DNA from: Oscillospiraceae bacterium
GTDB taxonomy: Bacteria > Bacillota > Clostridia > Oscillospirales > Ruminococcaceae
NCBI GenBank assembly: GCA_900770195.1
Contig: CAAGJI010000041.1
Coordinates: 124,001 to 188,000 of the forward strand
Reading direction: 5' to 3'
DNA length: 64,000 nt
The translations under genes were made by a program, and so were the position numbers. The notes under the pieces were generated by a model. The model worked only from the letters and a program-made list of their open reading frames with translations. It was not told where the DNA came from and searched no databases. Below, piece after piece: positions 60,769 through 64,000 of the stretch; the first letter of the stretch is position 1; each line of letters begins with the position of its first letter.

Positions 60769-60957
60769 GATTTTCACCTCCGAATAAATATTCATCGTAC
60801 CTGTTAACCATGCAATAAAAAAATCTTTCCTCTATATCGAGAAAAGACAACAAATCACTAATGTGAGTTATATTCATTGCCGATTCCTTGACCAGTCTTC
60901 CGTCTAATGTTTTCACACAACTGCTGGTTGTCTTTAGAATACGATTGCTTTACAGCG
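60769..60957 (-). ncRNA. L10 leader (autoregulatory mRNA element)
   Basis: The 5' untranslated region of rplJ, about 190 nt, contains the L10-binding kink-turn region (AGACAACCAGCAG on the minus strand). It ends in a terminator hairpin, CUUUUCUC pairing with GAGGAAAG and followed by seven U (60817-60848). Binding of L10(L12)4 is known to control transcription or translation in this family. I see no competing gene; the open frame within it is an artefact. Confidence 0.8.
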
Positions 60958-60963
60958 TTTATT

Positions 60964-60992
60964 ATTATATCACATATTTTTTCTTTTGTCAA
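60964..60992 (-). promoter_or_regulatory. Consensus promoter of rplJ-rplL
   Basis: On the minus strand, perfect TTGACA (60992-60987), a 17-bp spacer and perfect TATAAT (60969-60964). Typical of high-output ribosomal genes. Confidence 0.88.
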
Positions 60993-61034
60993 GTGTTTTT
61001 TGAAATTTTTTTCAAGTAAAATATCCGCACATAA

Positions 61035-61059
61035 AAAAGCGACCAGATCGGTCGCTTTT
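61035..61059. terminator. Terminator of the triple-repeat dockerin gene
   Basis: A 10-bp perfect stem (AAAAGCGACC with its complement) around a 5-nt loop, flanked by A and T. It lies 15 bp after the 61074 stop. Confidence 0.85.
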
Positions 61060-61073
61060 AAAAATTATCCTGA

Positions 61074-62621
61074 TTATTTAAAATCAGCTATATTTCCATC
61101 ATAAACACCGGCAAGTTTTGATGCATAATATCTCAAGATCTTAACAGCGTCTTTTGAATCCTCTTTACCATCTTTGTTCACATCACCTGCAGTTTTAAAC
61201 GCTGAACTTCCTGATACAAGTGCCTGTGCATAATCTTTCAGAACTATAACAGCATCTTTTGAATCTATGCTATTGTCGTTGTTGAGGTCGCCGACAAGCT
61301 GTGTTTTATTGTCAATCTTATTATCAGTTTTATCTGTCGATGGTTTACTTGGATTTTTGTTGTCACTTGACGTATTTTTATTATTTACTTTATTGTAATA
61401 CTCATTTGCATCCTCCAATGACACACAAGTTCCTAAACCAATTTCATCAGTACGATTTTTTGCAAGAACATATGTTCTAAAATCGTAATTGTATATGTAG
61501 CCTTTCGTCGCCATTAAATAATCTACACTTTTTTCATCATATACCGTAGAGGTTGTACTTGTTTTAAATTCATTTTCAGAGCTATATCGAATATAGTAAT
61601 AATCTTTATCAGAATGTTCTTTCACATAGTCATCAAAATATAAACTATCATAATATTCTGATTTTTGATATTCGTCATAACTTAAAAGGCAAACGATTGT
61701 CGGTCTTAAAATTTCCATTATCATTTTTTCAGCATCATCATAGGAAATATATTCAGGTTTAGTGTCACTTGGTTCTAAATTTGCACTTAAATAATAACCG
61801 TGCTTAAAAGTACAATCTGAATAACCACAACCTGTATAATTATCAACATATCCCTTGCGTGCCATGTAATAATCTAACGAATATGCCCTATCAATATAAA
61901 TTCTGCCATCGTCGGAATCATTATCTTTATAAACAATTATATGAACATCATCACATTCTTGACTGCCAACATGACTCTTGTGTCCGCCTAAAGTGTTAAT
62001 ATCATCGTTATTTACATATGTGCTTTTCCCTATATATTCATTATCATAACTATTGTTGTAGTATTCACTTTGAATAAACTCTTCCGGACTTTCATAAACA
62101 GCAAGAATAGAAGGTTTATTAAAATATTTATAATCAAACGCTTCCGAGCATAGCCATTCTGGTTTATCTTCCGAAGGTGTGATACCTTTTGTCAAATAGT
62201 AAGCTCCCCATCCATCTGAATACATATAACCATTCTTTACTGCTATATATTCATACTTGCTATTAGAACACTCAATAAATCTCTCACCATTGACGTCAAC
62301 GACCCAGCCGTAACGGTAAGTATCATATTCACTTGAATCCATATAATATATATACTTATCCAAATCTTTGTATTCAGAATTTAAATATGTATCCGGGTCG
62401 CTGTATGTATCAAAGCAAGCGAGAATAGTCGCTTCATTAAAATAATAATCTTTGTCATAGCAATCTGTCGCGGTAAGTAAGCCTTTCTTTTCAGTCGCCT
62501 CCGCTGTTTTATCTTCTGCGTTTGCATAAGATACTGTTCCCATACTTGCCAATGGAATACTTGCCGCCAAAGTTGCAAAGCCGAGTACCCCAGCTAAAAT
62601 TTTTTTAATTTTCATCTTCAA
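61074..62621 (-). CDS. Secreted dockerin protein with three unknown repeats
   Basis: A signal peptide (about residues 1-35, ending SYANA) precedes three diverged repeats of about 120 residues (near 50-155, 156-290 and 291-405). Each has a [IV]-x-[LAV]-x5-x2-Y-x-SEYY-like segment, Tyr/Asp-rich strands, an Ala-x-KGY[MIV] motif and a GITPSEDKPEW-like hinge. A Lys/Asn/Ser linker and a two-loop dockerin (DLNNDNSIDSKDA and DVNKDGKEDSKDA) end the 515 residues. Both dockerin loops are intact, unlike the second loop of the GH9 type. I recognise no catalytic domain; sugar binding is a guess. The ATG at 62621 follows AAGGAG. Confidence 0.85.
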   Translation of the reverse strand: MKMKIKKILAGVLGFATLAASIPLASMGTVSYANAEDKTAEATEKKGLLTATDCYDKDYYFNEATILACFDTYSDPDTYLNSEYKDLDKYIYYMDSSEYDTYRYGWVVDVNGERFIECSNSKYEYIAVKNGYMYSDGWGAYYLTKGITPSEDKPEWLCSEAFDYKYFNKPSILAVYESPEEFIQSEYYNNSYDNEYIGKSTYVNNDDINTLGGHKSHVGSQECDDVHIIVYKDNDSDDGRIYIDRAYSLDYYMARKGYVDNYTGCGYSDCTFKHGYYLSANLEPSDTKPEYISYDDAEKMIMEILRPTIVCLLSYDEYQKSEYYDSLYFDDYVKEHSDKDYYYIRYSSENEFKTSTTSTVYDEKSVDYLMATKGYIYNYDFRTYVLAKNRTDEIGLGTCVSLEDANEYYNKVNNKNTSSDNKNPSKPSTDKTDNKIDNKTQLVGDLNNDNSIDSKDAVIVLKDYAQALVSGSSAFKTAGDVNKDGKEDSKDAVKILRYYASKLAGVYDGNIADFK

Positions 62622-62765
62622 TTCTCCTTATGTGTAATTTATTAAAAGTTAAATACTCTTTTTAAATTATACCTCAAAAAAAAAAAAAAAAACGGTGAAC
62701 CAAAACTTAATTTATTATTAATTTTAAAAAAATATTGGAACTGAAAGCCAGTTCCGATAAGATTA

Positions 62766-63026
62766 TTAAATAAATTCTATTTTAAGCTTTTTTCACATTG
62801 CTGCTGCAAGTCTTTGCAACGTTTTTAATGAAGGATTTGCATTTACATTTTCAGGTCTACTTATATCTCCCTGTACTATTCCTGATTTTTTGGAAAGTTG
62901 TTCAAGTGTTGCAGGATTAAGAAAAGATGCAGGCTTATTTTTCATATCAGCACACAAATTATACCACTGACTCGTCAATTCGTTTTCAGGTAAATATATT
63001 TTGTTAAAAAATTTGACATCAATCAA
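62766..63026 (-). pseudogene. TrpB-like / HTH chimeric pseudogene
   Basis: A decayed frame. The first 43 residues or so (IYLPENELTSQWYNLCADMKNKPASFLNPATLE) resemble the N-terminus of TrpB-like tryptophan synthase beta. It then switches to the end of an XRE-type helix-turn-helix domain (KKSGIVQGDISRPENVNANPSLKTLQRLAAAM), in which expected Leu and Gly are Pro and Val. An in-frame TGA (62793-62795) interrupts it; the next codons KKLKIEFI then stop naturally at 62766. There is no ribosome site. Two unrelated fragments appear joined by deletion. Confidence 0.7.
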
Positions 63027-64000
63027 ATTTTACAGCCGCATATCCGCCTAACACATATGGAACTTCAAAATAAACACAAATTTTTCCATCTTCATCGATA
63101 TAAAAATATTTTGTTTCATTCATATATAAAGATACATCTTCCGCTGATTCAAACATTGAAACATCAAGTATATCATCAAGTGTAATTTCATCTGAAACAC
63201 TTTCACAATCTTTCTTATTAAAGAAATTTTCAGCTGATAAATTTACGTCAATTTTATTCGCAAGAGAAATTTCCTCACCGCTTTGCATATCAATATTATA
63301 ACATAAAACAACAGAATAAGGATGTGCTGCACCCATACTGTAAACATCACCTTTTCCCACTATTGAAAGCGTGTTGTCATCCATATATTTAATTTCAAAA
63401 TTGAATGAAACGTTGTCAGGTGTATCAGCATCATCAATTATACTCTGAACATTGCTTTTAAATTCCGCATTGTATTTTTCCTGTGCATCTTCCTGTTTCC
63501 AACCGCTTATAACAGGATATAAAACATTTGTATTTTCTATTGTTTCAAAATTCACGCTGTATGAAGAGGATTTATTTTCAGATTCTTCCTCAATTTCTTT
63601 TTCCTTTTCATTTACAAGCTGATATGTTTTATTTGTAGCTGAATCTGTCAATGTCAAAGATTTTTCAGAATTAAAAAGCATAATATAAGATGTTTTTGTG
63701 TTGTCATCATACTTCAGTTCAAGTATAGGATAACCATCTGAACCTGTAACAGAATACGTTCCCTTTTTCTCATCATCTTTAGTTTTTGCTGTAAAATTCA
63801 TATCTTCACTAAAATAATATGTAATTGATGACATTTTATCAATCCAGCAATCTTTTTTCAAAAGTGATATCTGATACGAACCATCAAATCCTGCTTCTTC
63901 TGTTGATGTTACTTCATTTGAATCAATTGTTTGTATTTCAGCATCTTTTTTATCTTCATTTTTATTTCCGCAGGCTGAAAACATTGCAAAAGACAAAGCA
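63019..64000 (-). CDS. Lipoprotein with DUF3298-like C-terminal domain, 5' end beyond window
   Basis: Partial gene; the reading frame runs off the right edge. A lipobox-like FSAC begins the mature part, so the missing codons are the start of a lipoprotein signal. The N-terminal half is low-complexity and Asp/Glu/Lys-rich. The C-terminal half (about from SYSVNFETIENTNVLYPVISG) resembles DUF4163/DUF3298 domains of RsiV-like and PdaC-like extracytoplasmic proteins. That family binds lysozyme or acts on wall glycans in known cases; this copy cannot be placed further. Confidence 0.75.
   Translation of the reverse strand, partial: ALSFAMFSACGNKNEDKKDAEIQTIDSNEVTSTEEAGFDGSYQISLLKKDCWIDKMSSITYYFSEDMNFTAKTKDDEKKGTYSVTGSDGYPILELKYDDNTKTSYIMLFNSEKSLTLTDSATNKTYQLVNEKEKEIEEESENKSSSYSVNFETIENTNVLYPVISGWKQEDAQEKYNAEFKSNVQSIIDDADTPDNVSFNFEIKYMDDNTLSIVGKGDVYSMGAAHPYSVVLCYNIDMQSGEEISLANKIDVNLSAENFFNKKDCESVSDEITLDDILDVSMFESAEDVSLYMNETKYFYIDEDGKICVYFEVPYVLGGYAAVKFD

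Noticed and set aside
60731..60916. Small peptide gene before rplJ
   Set aside because: The frame lies within the L10 leader structure and has no ribosome site or conserved look.
62676..62692. Poly-A tract as a regulatory element
   Set aside because: A homopolymer in an AT-rich gap with no flanking structure; it may also contain length errors.

Overview
The window is AT-rich chromosome from a Gram-positive, endospore-lineage clostridium, most likely a Ruminococcus-like member of the Oscillospiraceae. The evidence is four secreted proteins with dockerin modules (one a GH9 cellulase, two with Thr/Glu/Pro-rich linkers), neighbouring sipL- and spoIVA-type sporulation genes, YtrA-type GntR/ABC modules, and standard Firmicutes gene orders (gdpP-rplI-dnaB, phoH-ybeY-era-yqzL-recO, aspS-hisS, mreBCD-mrdA). 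I do not name a species.

Layout. 1-9154 (minus): rnj, gdpP, rplI, dnaB, tilS, ftsH. 9680-12732 (plus): a SipL-like protein and SpoIVA. 12894-14794 (minus) and 17962-21452 (plus): two GntR/ABC modules whose promoters carry similar operators. Between them (minus): coaX, a glutamine-synthetase homologue that has lost most metal ligands, and an ANTAR protein with a degenerate receiver. 21546-22883: dockerin-bearing SGNH esterase. 23068-27733: gatC, gatA and one long gene encoding GatB fused to an archaeal-type aspartyl-tRNA synthetase. 27807-30517: mscL, an IS630-family element inserted directly against it, and a D,D-carboxypeptidase. 30748-36469: phoH, ybeY, era, a 33-codon yqzL-like gene, recO, mutS2. 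36557-41994: a YerC-type regulator, GH9 cellulase and BspA-like repeat protein, the last two sharing an almost identical dockerin cassette. 42088-43767: small membrane protein, msrA, and an Abi_2/AbiF-like HEPN gene behind a consensus promoter and a structured leader. 43810-57799 (minus): aspS-hisS, mgsA, mrdA-mreD-mreC-mreB, DUF4321, dut, U32 peptidase, zapA, murC, NUDIX. 57924-59495: a metallophosphoesterase (minus), then three small acidic proteins (plus). 59496-59718 is a MITE-like repeat. 59781-60992 is rplL-rplJ with an L10 leader. 61074-64000 holds a triple-repeat dockerin protein, a TrpB/HTH chimeric pseudogene and a truncated lipoprotein gene.

The most striking system is tRNA-dependent asparagine formation. 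The GatB-AspRS fusion carries non-discriminating signatures (His and non-Lys at the two anticodon-domain positions), while the separate bacterial aspS carries the discriminating Leu. The simplest reading is division of labour: aspS charges tRNA-Asp, and the fusion misacylates tRNA-Asn and amidates it within one GatCAB complex, a covalently tethered transamidosome. Other leads are the pseudo-glutamine synthetase/ANTAR pair, the structured RNA in front of the Abi gene, and the recent dockerin cassette duplication. All calls come from reading the sequence by eye; no database search was run.
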